Shown: in pieces, positions 53,371-62,538 of the stretch
How the letters are laid out: each line of letters opens with the position of its first letter
How positions within the stretch are numbered: position 1 is the stretch's first letter
NCBI RefSeq assembly: GCF_024746815.1
Contig: NZ_CP080527.1
Location: forward strand, 248,001 to 312,000
DNA length: 64,000 nucleotides
Direction of reading: 5' to 3'
Origin: Mesorhizobium sp. AR07
GTDB taxonomy: Bacteria; Pseudomonadota; Alphaproteobacteria; Rhizobiales; Rhizobiaceae
Translations under genes and position numbers: made by a program
Notes under the pieces: generated by a model
What the model was told of the DNA's origin: nothing
The model's input: the letters and a program-made list of their open reading frames with translations, nothing else
Databases searched by the model: none

Positions 53371-54016
53371 TTTTGCGAATGAGACGCGAAATGCCTCAGC
53401 CGCCCTTATTTTTCACCGGAAATGAGATTCATGTCGCGGCACGAAAGGCTGCCGACTGTCGCCATCACGCCGGCAAATTATCTTGCCTGGCCCCCGGGGT
53501 TGTCGGCTGCCAGCAACCTTAGACCCGACCAAGATGGAACGATCACAGCGTTGTCCATCTCAAGGCAGCGTATAGCGCATTTTTGCCCTTTTCGCAACCG
53601 TTCGCCCTTGTCGGTCATCCTAGATCAGTGGAAAAGCCCAGAAACGGTTTTCGGAACGTCGTTCTCACCCTAATTCGCCGGACTGTTGCCCTGGTTTGGT
53701 GGACTGATCGGCTCAGATGAGTGGATTGGCGCCTCGCCGCTGCTCCAAACGGCGCCTCCGAGCCCAGCTAAGCACCAAAGCAGGCTGCTTTCCGCCCTCT
53801 ACCTTCCCAAAAGCCTGGAATTCCGCGCTCGCGGTCATTGATTATGAGATTGCCGGAGCACAATTATGAGACCGGTGAATCGGAATTGCGAGACTGAGCA
53901 CCTCTTTTGGGCCCGAGCTGCGTTCGAGACTTTTCGGGGCGCCTCCGTCAACTGCATCGAAAGAGGCTTTCTACCGCGCTTTGGTTCATCGCCACGCCTC
54001 TTTCCGGTGGCGGCAG
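53371..54016. other. No gene recognised
   Basis: About 650 bases between the DUF1403 promoter and the nucleotidyltransferase-fold gene. Frames on either strand have no recognisable motif. A short direct repeat ATTATGAGA occurs at 53841 and 53863. Confidence 0.35.
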
Positions 54017-55039
54017 CTATCGCATCATGTCGCCAAGGGCAGCCTGCAGCGGTGGCGATCGCTCCAAAGTGGCCGCAATCCTGTCCCGCCAGCGCTTGCC
54101 GCGCGCCAGGGCGTCCTCGAGAGCCTCGCGCAGGTCGTCCGGCCTATCCGTAGCAAGCACATCGATCAGGAATTCGGCCTGCAGCCGGTCCTTGATTGAT
54201 TTTAGGCTGTCTGGCCCATCGCGGCGGCGGTCGGCCACGATGAGCTTATGGATTGCGAAGCGTTCCGGCCGCGGAATTTGCACGAGCACGCCGTCGCGAT
54301 AGGTAACGGCTGCCAGCATTGGCTCTGCCAGGAGATAGTTGAGATGATGCAGCGATTGGGCATGTACGCCGAGCGCCGGCAGTGGACGCAGCCCCTCTTC
54401 TTCGGCGAAAGACGGCGTCAGGAATTCGACGAGCGTCTCGCTCCGCGTTTGTTTCCAGCGCCAGGTCTTACCGGGGTCCAGCGTCGGCGCCGGTTCGAAC
54501 GAGAAATCCTTGAGAACCCTTTCGAGCGGCGCCGACACGCTGTCGTCCAGGGCGATCGAGAGTCGCTCGAAGCTGGCGATGTCGACGTCGTTCGTTTGGG
54601 CGGTCTGGTCAAGGGTGAAGCGAACGCCGAGCTCGCCCTCGTAGAGGCGGAACGCCTGAGTTCCCACGACCGTCCCGCCGAGGCGGAAAACGCCGGCGGA
54701 TGCGAATGCGTGCAGAAGGCTACCGGTCGCGGCATCGACGCCAAGAAACCCTTCCGCGCGCAGCAGGCGGACCCGCCGCGCGCGATTGCGTCGGCGATTG
54801 TCGCGGTCGTCGCGCAGTGCTTCGATGCGTTGCATCCGAAGGCGGAGTTCCTCGCTATCTTCCCCGATATAGGTCTTCTTGACATCCGAACCGACGCGGT
54901 AGGTATCGTACCAGTAGACGCGGCCTTTGCGGTCGATCCGCGTCGGCGTTCCGCGGATCCCCGCCGCGACTTCGTCGCGCAGGGACGACAACAGATCGTG
55001 GTAGGCCGAATGGGCGAGCGGTGAATGGCGCGTGATCAT
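54017..55039 (-). CDS. GSU2403-type nucleotidyltransferase-fold protein
   Basis: The 340-aa protein contains a nucleotidyltransferase-like region (VVGTQAFRLYEGELGVRF; QTNDVDIASFERLSIAL, whose DVD is the expected acidic pair) and a helical C-terminal part (RFAIHKLIVADRR). It resembles the GSU2403-type family. Related folds occur in AbiE-type toxins, so a maintenance role is possible but unproven. ATG 55039 is chosen because the operator-like repeats 55041-55107 lie immediately upstream; longer starts would translate through them. Confidence 0.68.
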   Translation of the reverse strand: MITRHSPLAHSAYHDLLSSLRDEVAAGIRGTPTRIDRKGRVYWYDTYRVGSDVKKTYIGEDSEELRLRMQRIEALRDDRDNRRRNRARRVRLLRAEGFLGVDAATGSLLHAFASAGVFRLGGTVVGTQAFRLYEGELGVRFTLDQTAQTNDVDIASFERLSIALDDSVSAPLERVLKDFSFEPAPTLDPGKTWRWKQTRSETLVEFLTPSFAEEEGLRPLPALGVHAQSLHHLNYLLAEPMLAAVTYRDGVLVQIPRPERFAIHKLIVADRRRDGPDSLKSIKDRLQAEFLIDVLATDRPDDLREALEDALARGKRWRDRIAATLERSPPLQAALGDMMR

Positions 55040-55040
55040 T

Positions 55041-55107
55041 ATGCTCAACGAAATGGATTGTTGTTGAACATAGCCCATGTTCAACGAAAATGAAAGACGT
55101 TGAACAT
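55041..55107. promoter_or_regulatory. Operator array of ATGTTCAAC motifs
   Basis: GTTGAACAT (55063-55071) and ATGTTCAAC (55077-55085) make a perfect 9-bp palindrome with a five-base spacer. A third copy, GTTGAACAT (55099-55107), forms a second palindrome with the middle one, and ATGCTCAAC at 55041 is a one-mismatch fourth. The array directly precedes the nucleotidyltransferase-fold gene, so repression by a dimeric regulator is likely. Confidence 0.6.
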
Positions 55108-55213
55108 CATGCCGCCGCGATTTGATTAGGGCAAACTTCGGCGGTCGAGGGGGCATTCCCGCTAATCGTCCCTGACATGGTATGTTGCGAATCGTAGTTG
55201 AGGATCCGCGCGC

Positions 55214-56352
55214 TTGCCCGAACAAGATGACCTGCCCGATATCGTGGAGATCGTCCACGCCATGGGCCGAGATGCGGCTGAAGGGTCAAATGCGCGGTTG
55301 ACGGCCGCCAGGAATCATCCCTCCCCTGCCCTGCCGGAGCCAAATCCTGTCGACCGGCAGCGCTTGCCCGGCCACCTCGAACATCTTGCCGATCGCGCCC
55401 GCGACTATGTCGAGGCGGCGAGTTCCGCCAACACCCGCCGCGCCTATGGCTCGGACTGGAAGCATTTTGCCGGCTGGTGCCGGCGCCAGGGCGTCGAGAT
55501 GTTTCCGTCTGATCCTCAGGTCGTCGGCCTCTACATCACCGCTTGCGCTTCCGGCAAGGCGACCGGCGACAAGAAGCCAAACTCGGTGTCGACGATCGAA
55601 CGCCGGCTTTCCTCGCTGACCTGGAACTATGCGCAGCGCGGCCAGCCGCTCGACCGTAAGGACCGGCAGATCGCCACCGTCATGGCCGGTATCCGCAACA
55701 CCCACGCCTTCCCTCCCCGGCAGAAGGAAGCAATCCTGCCCGAAGACCTGATTGCCATGCTGGAGACGCTCGACCGCGGCACCCTGCGCGGTTTGCGCGA
55801 CCGCGCCATGCTGCTGCTCGGCTTCGCGGGCGGCCTGCGCCGCTCGGAAATAGTTGGCCTCGACTTGGCCAGGGATCAAACCGAGAATGGTCGTGGCTGG
55901 GTCGAGATCCTGGAAAAAGGGCTGCTCGTCACCCTGCGCGGCAAGACCGGCTGGCGCGAGGTCGAGATCGGCCGCGGCTCGTCCGACGCGACTTGCCCGG
56001 TGGTGGCGCTGGAGACCTGGCTCAAACTGGCGAGGATCGGCCATGGGCCGCTGTTTCGACGCGTCACCGGCAAGGCAAGACAGTGGGAACTGATAGGTTG
56101 AACGATCAGGAAGTCGCCCGCCTCGTCAAGCGTGCGGCGCTCGCCGCGGGCGTTCGTGGCGATCTGTCGGAAGGCGAGCGTGGCCAAAAGTTTTCTGGCC
56201 ATTCGCTGCGCGCCGGCCTCGCTTCCTCGGCCGAGGTCGATGAACGCTACGTGCAGAAGCAGCTCGGCCATGCTTCTGCGGAAATGACCCGTCGATATCA
56301 GCGCCGCAGAGACAGGTTCCGTGTCAATCTCACCAAGGCAAGCGGGCTGTAA
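55214..56352 (+). pseudogene. Tyrosine integrase, frameshifted
   Basis: The first frame (55214-56101) has a core-binding domain (TRRAYGSDWKHFAGWCRRQ) and the catalytic Arg in FAGGLRRSEIVGLDL. The rest of the catalytic domain (HSLRAGLASS with the His/Arg pair, LGHASAEMTRRYQRRRD with the Tyr) is in the next frame and ends at 56352. One base appears lost near 56068 within GGCAAGGCAAGACAG. Restoring it joins VTGKG to KTVGTDRLNDQEV. If there is no programmed shift, the recombinase is inactive. Confidence 0.8.
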
Positions 56353-56425
56353 ACGCCCCTTCAGAGGGAGCCCGCGCCCCTACCAAGGCCAATAACCTCC
56401 GTTTGCGCGATCGCCTTTCTGCAAT

Positions 56426-56466
56426 CCAGTCATGTCGATAGATTGCGAGTCTGTCGACATGACTGG
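56426..56466. repeat. 13-bp perfect inverted repeat downstream of the integrase
   Basis: CCAGTCATGTCGA (56426-56438) and TCGACATGACTGG (56454-56466) are exact complements around a 15-base spacer. No U-run follows. Its position 70 bases after a tyrosine recombinase and its shape (two arms, central spacer) suit a recombination core or resolution site. Confidence 0.5.
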
Positions 56467-56469
56467 AAT

Positions 56470-56570
56470 AGGTCGATGCCGGCGACGAGCAATTGAGGGT
56501 CGTCGAGGAAGATATCGATGTCGTGGCTTTTCGCGATGGCCGATCTGCATCATCATCTATGACCATTCGA
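56470..56570 (-). pseudogene. Nucleotidyltransferase (AbiEii-like) fragment
   Basis: The minus-strand reading contains AIAKSHDIDIFLDDPQLLVAGIDLF, which recalls the metal-binding segment of AbiEii-type nucleotidyltransferases. Only about 30 codons are convincing and the rest is lost. Tentative. Confidence 0.35.
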
Positions 56571-56617
56571 AGCCGTAGCCGCCGCCATTCGGAGGGACGT
56601 CGGCTCAAGTCCAGCCA

Positions 56618-56941
56618 TTACGTGGCGAGCGGGGAGCTCTCACCGGACCAGGCAGAGAACTGGGCGGCAAAAGCCTTCAAGTCGTGGACCGCTATGTCGT
56701 GCGCGATTGCGAACTCGACTTGCTGGGCCAGCGGGACCTCACCGAAAAAGGCGCTGATATGACCCGGATGCAGCTTGGCCAGATCGATATCAGCAAGGCA
56801 GTGCGCCAGCGCCGCGTCGTCCAGTTGATCACTGTAGGGCGCATTCACCGTCGTCAGGACAGATGCTAAGTGCTTGCTCATGATGGCCGTAAGGTAGTCT
56901 TTTCGGGCCGATGACACAATTGCCACCTCTTTCGCTTTCAA
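56618..56941 (-). CDS. Hypothetical protein
   Basis: Up to 107 aa from a TTG (56941), or 87 aa from an ATG at 56881 (MSKHLASVL). The composition is that of a real globular helical protein (HISAFFGEVPLAQQVEFAIAHD), but I recognise no family. It lies upstream of the AbiEii-like fragment on the same strand and may be the partner gene of a decayed toxin-antitoxin pair. Confidence 0.45.
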   Translation of the reverse strand: MKAKEVAIVSSARKDYLTAIMSKHLASVLTTVNAPYSDQLDDAALAHCLADIDLAKLHPGHISAFFGEVPLAQQVEFAIAHDIAVHDLKAFAAQFSAWSGESSPLAT

Positions 56942-56949
56942 CCCTGCCG

Positions 56950-57490
56950 GCGTAAGTCTGTCACCGGCCGGTAGAAGATCACACGTACCGACGGAACAAG
57001 CTGGTTGAGGTAATCGAAATCCCGAACGTTGCCTCTCAGGACCGTCGCCCCCAGCAGGCCGGCTGGTGAAAGATCAGCGCATCATTAAGAAAGCGGCGTT
57101 CGTGCCCCCTCCCTTTCGGCAGACGGCTCACCCGGAACAGAAGGCCACCAAGCATGCCGGCGCGTCCCAGGCGGTGGCGTCGGGAGCATGTAGCCGGTGC
57201 GCGGGAATGTCCTTGATCGTGTCCGCAACCACTTTCAGGACCGACTTCGTCGTGGATGCAGCGGCTCGAGCCGGCCGAACACATGGCTAATCTCGGCAAG
57301 ACAACGGCGGAGTGATGGCAAAGCCGATAGCTGACAAGCTCGTCGACCACTTCGGGCGTGCGTCACTGCAGAACATCCAGATAGACGCTCGTGTCGAGAA
57401 GCAGGGCACCGCCGACAGGCGCTTGGTCAGTTGCTCAGGACAAAAGGGAATCCGGCCGCCTTTCCAGCCCGGTACGCCGCTGTGGCTTGA
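56950..57490 (-). pseudogene. VapC/PIN-domain toxin pseudogene
   Basis: Minus-strand frames give ALLLDTSVYLDVLQ (the first PIN Asp), PEVVDELVSYRLCHHSAV, GHERRFLNDALIFHQ and, in another frame, ATVLRGNVRDFDYLNQLVP, together the layout of a PIN-domain RNase toxin. Stops and frame changes separate the blocks, so no intact toxin is made. The matching antitoxin gene lies just upstream at 57514. Confidence 0.7.
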
Positions 57491-57513
57491 GGGAACGCAG
57501 TGCGCTCCCTAGA

Positions 57514-57786
57514 TCACACGCGAAGATCAATGTCCGCAGGGATGGTGCCCTTACGGTCGACGAGCCGGGCGCCAAAATCGTCCTCGAGGGCCAGCCCGGA
57601 CAAGGCGAGTTCAAGCAGCTCGGTGTCGGCCGCTTCGATCAATTCCGGTGGCACCCTGCCGGAAAGCCGTGTGTTCTTGGCCGCGCCAACAAGGCCAACC
57701 GCCCTTGCCTGCTCTAGCACCAGACGGTTGCGGGTGTGAGCGATCCGCTCCTCGCTTTCGGCAGCTGTTGCGCCGCGATTGGTCAT
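57514..57786 (-). CDS. Antitoxin-like small protein
   Basis: The 90-aa protein contains NTRLSGRVPPELIEAAD, reminiscent of ribbon-helix-helix antitoxins, and an acidic C-terminus (ALEDDFGARLVDRKG) suited to toxin binding. GGAG lies before ATG 57786. It directly precedes the decayed PIN toxin in the same direction. It appears intact, so an orphan antitoxin may remain expressed. Confidence 0.62.
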   Translation of the reverse strand: MTNRGATAAESEERIAHTRNRLVLEQARAVGLVGAAKNTRLSGRVPPELIEAADTELLELALSGLALEDDFGARLVDRKGTIPADIDLRV

Positions 57787-57922
57787 CCTGGGTTCTCCTC
57801 CGTTGAACGAAATTAGAGGATGTTGAACGCGAAGGCAATGAATGCAGAGAGTGCGGCGGGACCGGTGCGGGCTCCAGCGGCTTTGCTCGCCCTTTTCGTT
57901 TCAGTCGGAGCTGGAACGGAGA

Positions 57923-57938
57923 GTTGGCCGCGGCCAAC
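57923..57938. promoter_or_regulatory. parS site 1
   Basis: GTTGGCCGCGGCCAAC is a perfect 16-bp palindrome fitting the repABC centromere pattern (GTT...AAC) and lies about 200 bases upstream of repA. RepB is expected to bind it for plasmid segregation. The identical sequence recurs inside repB. Confidence 0.88.
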
Positions 57939-57999
57939 TTTGCTGTTCGATTACGACATAGGCTCTATTGTCGCCGAAACGATTCGCACGAAAGAAAGT

Positions 58000-58015
58000 G
58001 TTGGCCGCGGCCGAC
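58000..58015. promoter_or_regulatory. parS site 2 (one mismatch)
   Basis: GTTGGCCGCGGCCGAC differs from site 1 at one position and starts 77 bases after it, still upstream of repA. Probably a lower-affinity RepB-binding site. Confidence 0.75.
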
Positions 58016-58139
58016 TATGACCGTAGTTCTCCGAAACCGTTGAATCATAAGGGTTCTTGGCAGGGTTACCGAATCGTGCCATCTTCGATACGGTTTTTTA
58101 GCCATTCGCAGCTAAAAAGCGCATCGAAAGGGGAAATCG

Positions 58140-59354
58140 ATGTTGCAGACTCAAAACGTATCGACGGCCATTTCTTCGGACGCGCGGATTGCTCATCATG
58201 CGCGTCAGCTGTCTATGCAGCTGCAGTTGCTGCGAGAGCGCCTGTTCCCACCGTCCTCCCAGAAGATGTTGAAGACGTTCACCTCCGGCGAGGCCGCTCA
58301 GCTTGTCGGAGTATCAGACGGCTATTTAAGGCAGCTTTCAATAGATGGCAAAGGCCCTATGCCCGAGATGTCCCAGACGGGGCGACGTTCGTACTCTCTC
58401 GCCCAAATTCACGAGTTGCGTCAGTACATGGCTTCTATCAAGCCGAAGGACGCCCTCACTTACCTGCCGTGGCGGCAGAAAAGCGAGAAGCTCCAGACGA
58501 TTGCCGTCGCCAACTTTAAGGGCGGCAGTGCAAAGACAACGACATCAATCTACCTCGCACAGTATCTTGCTCTGCAGGGATATCGCGTTCTCGCGGTTGA
58601 TCTCGATCCGCAGGCTTCGTTGTCGTCGATGCTCGGTGTTCAGCCGGAGTTCGATCTAGCGGAAGGCGACACCCTCTACGGTGCGATCCGTTACGACGAG
58701 AAACGGCGGCCGCTGAAGGAAATAATCAGAAAGACGTACTTCGCTGGTCTCGATCTCGTTCCCGGAAATTTAGAACTGATGGAGTTCGAGCACGAAACCC
58801 CGACTGCGCTGATGGAGCAGCGGAAAACCAGCAATAGCGGGATCTTCTTTCGGCGCGTTGGCATGGCTTTGGCCGAAGTCGAAGCCGATTATGACATTGT
58901 GGTGGTCGATTGCCCGCCACAACTCGGATACCTAACGCTGGGTGCGGTTTGCGCAGCGACATCGCTTCTAATCACCGTCCATCCTCAGATGGTCGACGTG
59001 GCGTCAATGTCGCAGTTTCTGCTCATGACTTCCGACCTTCTGTCGGTCGTCCGCAACGCAGGCGGTGATCTCAACCACGATTTCATTCGATATGTCATAA
59101 CGCGCCATGAGCCGCACGATGGTCCGCAAGCACAGATCGTTGCCCTGCTGAGAAATCTCTTCGGGGAGGAGGTTTTGGCCGCGACAGTACTGAAATCGAC
59201 GGCGATCGCTGATGCCGGGCTTACGAAGCAGACACTCTATGAAATCGAACGAGGTCAAGTCCGCCGCTCGACATTCGACAGGGCCATCGAATCCCTTGAT
59301 GCAGTCAACGGGGAAATCCTCGGCGGCATCGAAAAGGCATGGGGCCGGTCATGA
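58140..59354 (+). CDS. repA: RepA, ParA-type partition ATPase
   Basis: The 404-aa partition ATPase of the repABC family. The N-terminal part has a helix-turn-helix (TSGEAAQLVGVSDGYLRQL). The ATPase has the deviant Walker A NFKGGSAKTTTS (near residue 125), VDLDPQASLSSMLG and VVVDCPPQLGYL. With RepB and parS it moves plasmid copies and represses its own operon. It overlaps repB by ATGA. Confidence 0.96.
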   Translation: MLQTQNVSTAISSDARIAHHARQLSMQLQLLRERLFPPSSQKMLKTFTSGEAAQLVGVSDGYLRQLSIDGKGPMPEMSQTGRRSYSLAQIHELRQYMASIKPKDALTYLPWRQKSEKLQTIAVANFKGGSAKTTTSIYLAQYLALQGYRVLAVDLDPQASLSSMLGVQPEFDLAEGDTLYGAIRYDEKRRPLKEIIRKTYFAGLDLVPGNLELMEFEHETPTALMEQRKTSNSGIFFRRVGMALAEVEADYDIVVVDCPPQLGYLTLGAVCAATSLLITVHPQMVDVASMSQFLLMTSDLLSVVRNAGGDLNHDFIRYVITRHEPHDGPQAQIVALLRNLFGEEVLAATVLKSTAIADAGLTKQTLYEIERGQVRRSTFDRAIESLDAVNGEILGGIEKAWGRS

Positions 59355-60349
59355 GCAGGCGAGACGTTCTGAACGGAATATTTGCCGATACGACACGAGA
59401 GTTGGCCGCGGCCAACTTTTCCAAAGAGACAGATAGCGGTCGTGTTCTGGCGGGGCCCGTAAGGACGATGGGACTTGCCCTGGACCGCATGGACCAGGAA
59501 GCCAGAGAACTTCGAGAAGCCTTGAAGTCCGGCGAGAGGGTTGTCGAACTCGATCCCGAACTGATTGACGGTTCATTCGTGCGTGATCGCCTCGACGGCG
59601 AGGTAGCCGCTACGGACGATATTGTGAGGTCGATCGAGGAAAACGGCCAGGAAGTGCCCATCCTCGTCAGGCAGCACCCCGATATCGAAGGACGATATCA
59701 GGTCGCCTATGGCCATAGAAGGCTTCGTGCTGTCCGGCTCCTGCGGCGGAAGGTAAGGGCGGTTGTAAGACCACTATCGGACAACGAACTCGTTGTCGCA
59801 CAAGGTATCGAAAACACTGCGAGAAAGGATCTCTCTTACATCGAGAGAGCGATCTTTGCCTCAAGCCTCGAAGCACACGGCTTCGGCCGCGATCTGATCA
59901 TGCAGGCGTTAAGCACTGATAAAACGGAACTGTCGAAACTTCTGTCTGTCGCCAAGAGCATTCCGGGTAGCCTAGTCAAAGCCATCGGCAGCGCACCCTC
60001 TATGGGCCGCCGTAGGTGGATGGATATCGCCGAGAAGATCATCGATCCCAAAGCGCTGGAGGCCGCTAGAAAAGCCATCGAGAGGCCCGAATTCGAGGCC
60101 GTCGGATCGGACGAGCGCTTCATGATCGTTCTTGCAGAGGTTTATAAAAAGCCGCAGCGAGAACAGACAGTCAGCGAGTGGAAACCGAAGGGTGGCAAGG
60201 TCACGGCAAAGATCAAGGACACCGGGACAGCCTATACGCTCTCCCTCAAGACCTCCGGAACCGATGGAGGCTTCGGTGCATATCTGACAGAACGGCTGGA
60301 TGATCTCTATGCCGACTGGCAGACAAACAGAAAGTCGAAGCAGGAGTAA
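59351..60349 (+). CDS. repB: RepB, ParB-type partition protein
   Basis: The 332-aa protein binds parS. It begins MSRRDVLNGIFAD, typical of RepB, with a ParB/Srx box (HPDIEGRYQVAYGHRRLRA) and a helix-turn-helix region (LIMQALSTDKTELSKLLSVAKSI). The ATG at 59351 overlaps the repA stop, and an upstream ATG at 59339 would add four residues. A perfect parS lies within its codons 17-22. Confidence 0.96.
   Translation: MSRRDVLNGIFADTTRELAAANFSKETDSGRVLAGPVRTMGLALDRMDQEARELREALKSGERVVELDPELIDGSFVRDRLDGEVAATDDIVRSIEENGQEVPILVRQHPDIEGRYQVAYGHRRLRAVRLLRRKVRAVVRPLSDNELVVAQGIENTARKDLSYIERAIFASSLEAHGFGRDLIMQALSTDKTELSKLLSVAKSIPGSLVKAIGSAPSMGRRRWMDIAEKIIDPKALEAARKAIERPEFEAVGSDERFMIVLAEVYKKPQREQTVSEWKPKGGKVTAKIKDTGTAYTLSLKTSGTDGGFGAYLTERLDDLYADWQTNRKSKQE
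59401..59416. promoter_or_regulatory. parS site 3 inside repB
   Basis: GTTGGCCGCGGCCAAC, identical to site 1, lies in the repB coding sequence (encoding LAAAN). A parS within or next to repB is known in some repABC plasmids. RepB bound here could influence transcription of its own gene. Confidence 0.85.
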
Positions 60350-60356
60350 ACCGCAA

Positions 60357-60410
60357 AAGAAAAAGGCCCCCGAACGTCACCGTCGCGGAAGCCCTTCTCA
60401 TCCTTTAGCA
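60357..60410 (-). ncRNA. repABC antisense RNA (incA/ctRNA)
   Basis: The repB-repC gap carries, on the minus strand, TTGACA (complement of 60439-60444), a 17-base spacer and GATTCT (complement of 60416-60421). A GC-rich hairpin follows (GGCTTCCG ... CGGGGGCC) with TTTTT ending near 60361. That layout matches the countertranscribed RNA that limits repC expression and sets incompatibility in repABC replicons. Ends are approximate. Confidence 0.8.
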
Positions 60411-60505
60411 AGTTGAGAATCACATTTTCGCGAATCAGTGTCAAGAGTTTTAAGCGTCGATTCGGCGGACGGATTTCTTTTGCCTAATTGAAGGTGAAAG
60501 AAGAA

Positions 60506-61711
60506 ATGGAGACGGGTATTGCAACGACGCCCTTTGGGCGGCGGCCGATGTCGCTTGCCATGCTGGCAGCGCAAAACGATGCACGTGAAATCCCCAAGGG
60601 CAGGGTCGTCGACAAGTGGCAGATCTACCGCAACCTGTGCGAGGGTAAGAGCATCGTCGGCATCGGCGATCGCGCTTTGGCCGTGCTGAATGCGTTGCTA
60701 TCATTCTATCCTGACAGCGAATTGAGTGAGGAAAACGACCTGATCGTTTTTCCCTCGAACGCACAGCTGTCGCTCAGGGCGCACGGAATGCGCGAGCCCA
60801 CAGTCAGGCGGCACCTGGCGGCTCTTGTTGACTGCGGGCTGATCATCCGTCGGGACAGCCCGAACGGCAAGCGTTACGCCCGTAAGGGCCGGGGAGGGGA
60901 GATCGAGGAAGCATTCGGTTTCTCCCTGGCGCCGCTGCTGGCCCGTGCTTACGAGTTCGAGGCGGCGGCCGAGCGTGTTCGTGCCGACAACCGGGCGCTC
61001 AGGCTGATGCGCGAGCGGATCACCTTGCACCGCCGTGACATCCACAAGCTGATAGAGGCGGCCTTTGACGAAGATGTCCCAGGCGACTGGGGAGGCCTGT
61101 GGAAGCGTTTCCGCGGCGTTGTGGAGGCAATTCCACGCCGAGCTTGTGTTGCCGAGCTCGAGCCCATCGTTGCCGATCTGGCCGCCTTGCGCGATGATGT
61201 GGATAAGCTGCTGGAAATCCATATGAAATCCACCAATCCGAGCGGCAATGACTCTCAAAACGAGCGGCAGCAATCTGATTCAAATACCGACTCTACTTTT
61301 GAATTTGAACCGGCTTTAGAGAAAAGCGGGGCGGCGGCCGAGCCCAAGACGAGGACCGCAGAGGCGCCGAAAACATACCCGCTGGGGATGGTGCTGAAGG
61401 CCTGCCCAGAAATTGCGGACTACGCCGTCGACGGGATCGGCAATTGGCGCGATCTCATGATAACCGCCGCCCAGGTGCGGGGATATCTGGGTGTTTCGCC
61501 GTCAGCGTATGAGGAAGCCTGCCATGCGATGGGCCAGGAGATCGCGGCGGTGGTGATTGCCTGCATCCTGCAACGTGCTCAGCACATCAACTCGGCCGGC
61601 GGCTATTTGCGGGTACTGACCGAAAAGGCGACGGCAGGGCAGTTCTCTGTCGGGCCTATGCTGATGGCGGCGCTCAAGGCCAACGGCGCCACAGCAAGGA
61701 TGACGGGATGA
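60506..61711 (+). CDS. repC: RepC replication initiator
   Basis: The 401-aa replication initiator starts METGIATTPFGRRPMSLAML at ATG 60506, with AGGTGA upstream. It has a winged-helix DNA-binding segment (NAQLSLRAHGMREPTVRRHL) and a C-terminal part ending in YLRVLTEKA. In repABC plasmids the origin lies inside repC; a relatively A/T-rich stretch at about 61245-61325 (before codon 275) is the likely site. Expression is controlled by the antisense RNA just upstream. Confidence 0.95.
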   Translation: METGIATTPFGRRPMSLAMLAAQNDAREIPKGRVVDKWQIYRNLCEGKSIVGIGDRALAVLNALLSFYPDSELSEENDLIVFPSNAQLSLRAHGMREPTVRRHLAALVDCGLIIRRDSPNGKRYARKGRGGEIEEAFGFSLAPLLARAYEFEAAAERVRADNRALRLMRERITLHRRDIHKLIEAAFDEDVPGDWGGLWKRFRGVVEAIPRRACVAELEPIVADLAALRDDVDKLLEIHMKSTNPSGNDSQNERQQSDSNTDSTFEFEPALEKSGAAAEPKTRTAEAPKTYPLGMVLKACPEIADYAVDGIGNWRDLMITAAQVRGYLGVSPSAYEEACHAMGQEIAAVVIACILQRAQHINSAGGYLRVLTEKATAGQFSVGPMLMAALKANGATARMTG

Positions 61712-61832
61712 TGATCGCCAAATCCCGCAGCTTATCGCTTTGCGCCCAGCTCAAGCGCGAATTACGATGGCCGGTTGATACCTGTGGAAAGCCCGGAAAA
61801 CCCGTATCTTCCGGAAGAAATGAGTTCAGCCG

Positions 61833-62093
61833 ATGACCACCGCCGCCGCCGTCTCGAAAAACGTCGGCGCCTATCGGGATGCCGCGGTTCGCGACCCTGT
61901 CATCATCACCAAGAACGGCCGGCCGTGCACCGTGCTGCTGGCTTACGAGGATTTTTGTCCGGCTGTCGAAGCGCGACCGGCGGGTCCATCTGACCGCGGA
62001 ACTCAGCGCCGAAGAAATCGCCGCTGTCAAGCCGTCGAAATGGTGCCTGGCCTTTACCATCTCAACGACGAGTTCCCTCCGGCGAAGGTCTGA
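61833..62093 (+). pseudogene. Phd/YefM-type antitoxin with two compensating frameshifts
   Basis: It begins MTTAAAVSKNVGAYRDAA, then VIITKNGRPCTVLLAYEDF, typical of Phd/YefM antitoxins. After that the expected VRLSKRDRRVHLTAELSAEEI is read only in another frame, because of an extra T near 61954. A missing A near 62040 brings the original frame back (MVPGLYHLNDEF). So one continuous 86-codon frame exists but its middle third is scrambled. No toxin gene follows. Confidence 0.62.
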
Positions 62094-62538
62094 CGGATGG
62101 AAGGACGCCCTCCGGCTCTTTCCAGCGCTAGGCTGGTCCTGCCAAACCTGACGCGGTCCGCGCAGCGCCACGGTGGTCAGCGATCCCGTGAGTTCGGTCG
62201 TGGCGCTGCGCCCAATCATCCTTGCAATCGTGGAGTGCCACTCCTATTTTGCAACGAAGAATCGAAGGTCACGCCGCGTCGGCCGTTACGGTCAAGCGTT
62301 CGAGCATGGCGATCAGATCATCCGGCAGCACCGCCTCTTTTGAGGCGGGGCGGCGTGTTTGTTTGCCGTCGCGGTATGCTTGCTCTTGCCCAACGCGCAT
62401 TTCCGGGTTTTGATCGACGAGAGGGCATCTCCTCTACAAGGATCAAAACGAAAGGCTACGGTTTATCGTTCGTTTTTAACTGTCGACGGGCGCGGCGGCT
62501 TTGGGCCATTTTCGTTGCCAGAAGCGCCGCGATGATTC
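62094..62538. other. No gene recognised; promoter region of DUF1403 copy 2
   Basis: Eroded sequence without a recognisable frame. Near 62463-62478 it has TTATCGTTCGTTTTT, the same motif as in the palindrome upstream of DUF1403 copy 1. The sequence from about 62511 on (TTCGTTGCCAGAAGCGCCGC) resembles the corresponding upstream of copy 1. Confidence 0.4.

Noticed and set aside
53841..53871. Direct repeat ATTATGAGA twice, possible operator or recombination site
   Set aside because: Only nine bases, 22 bases apart, with no nearby gene start to support a function.
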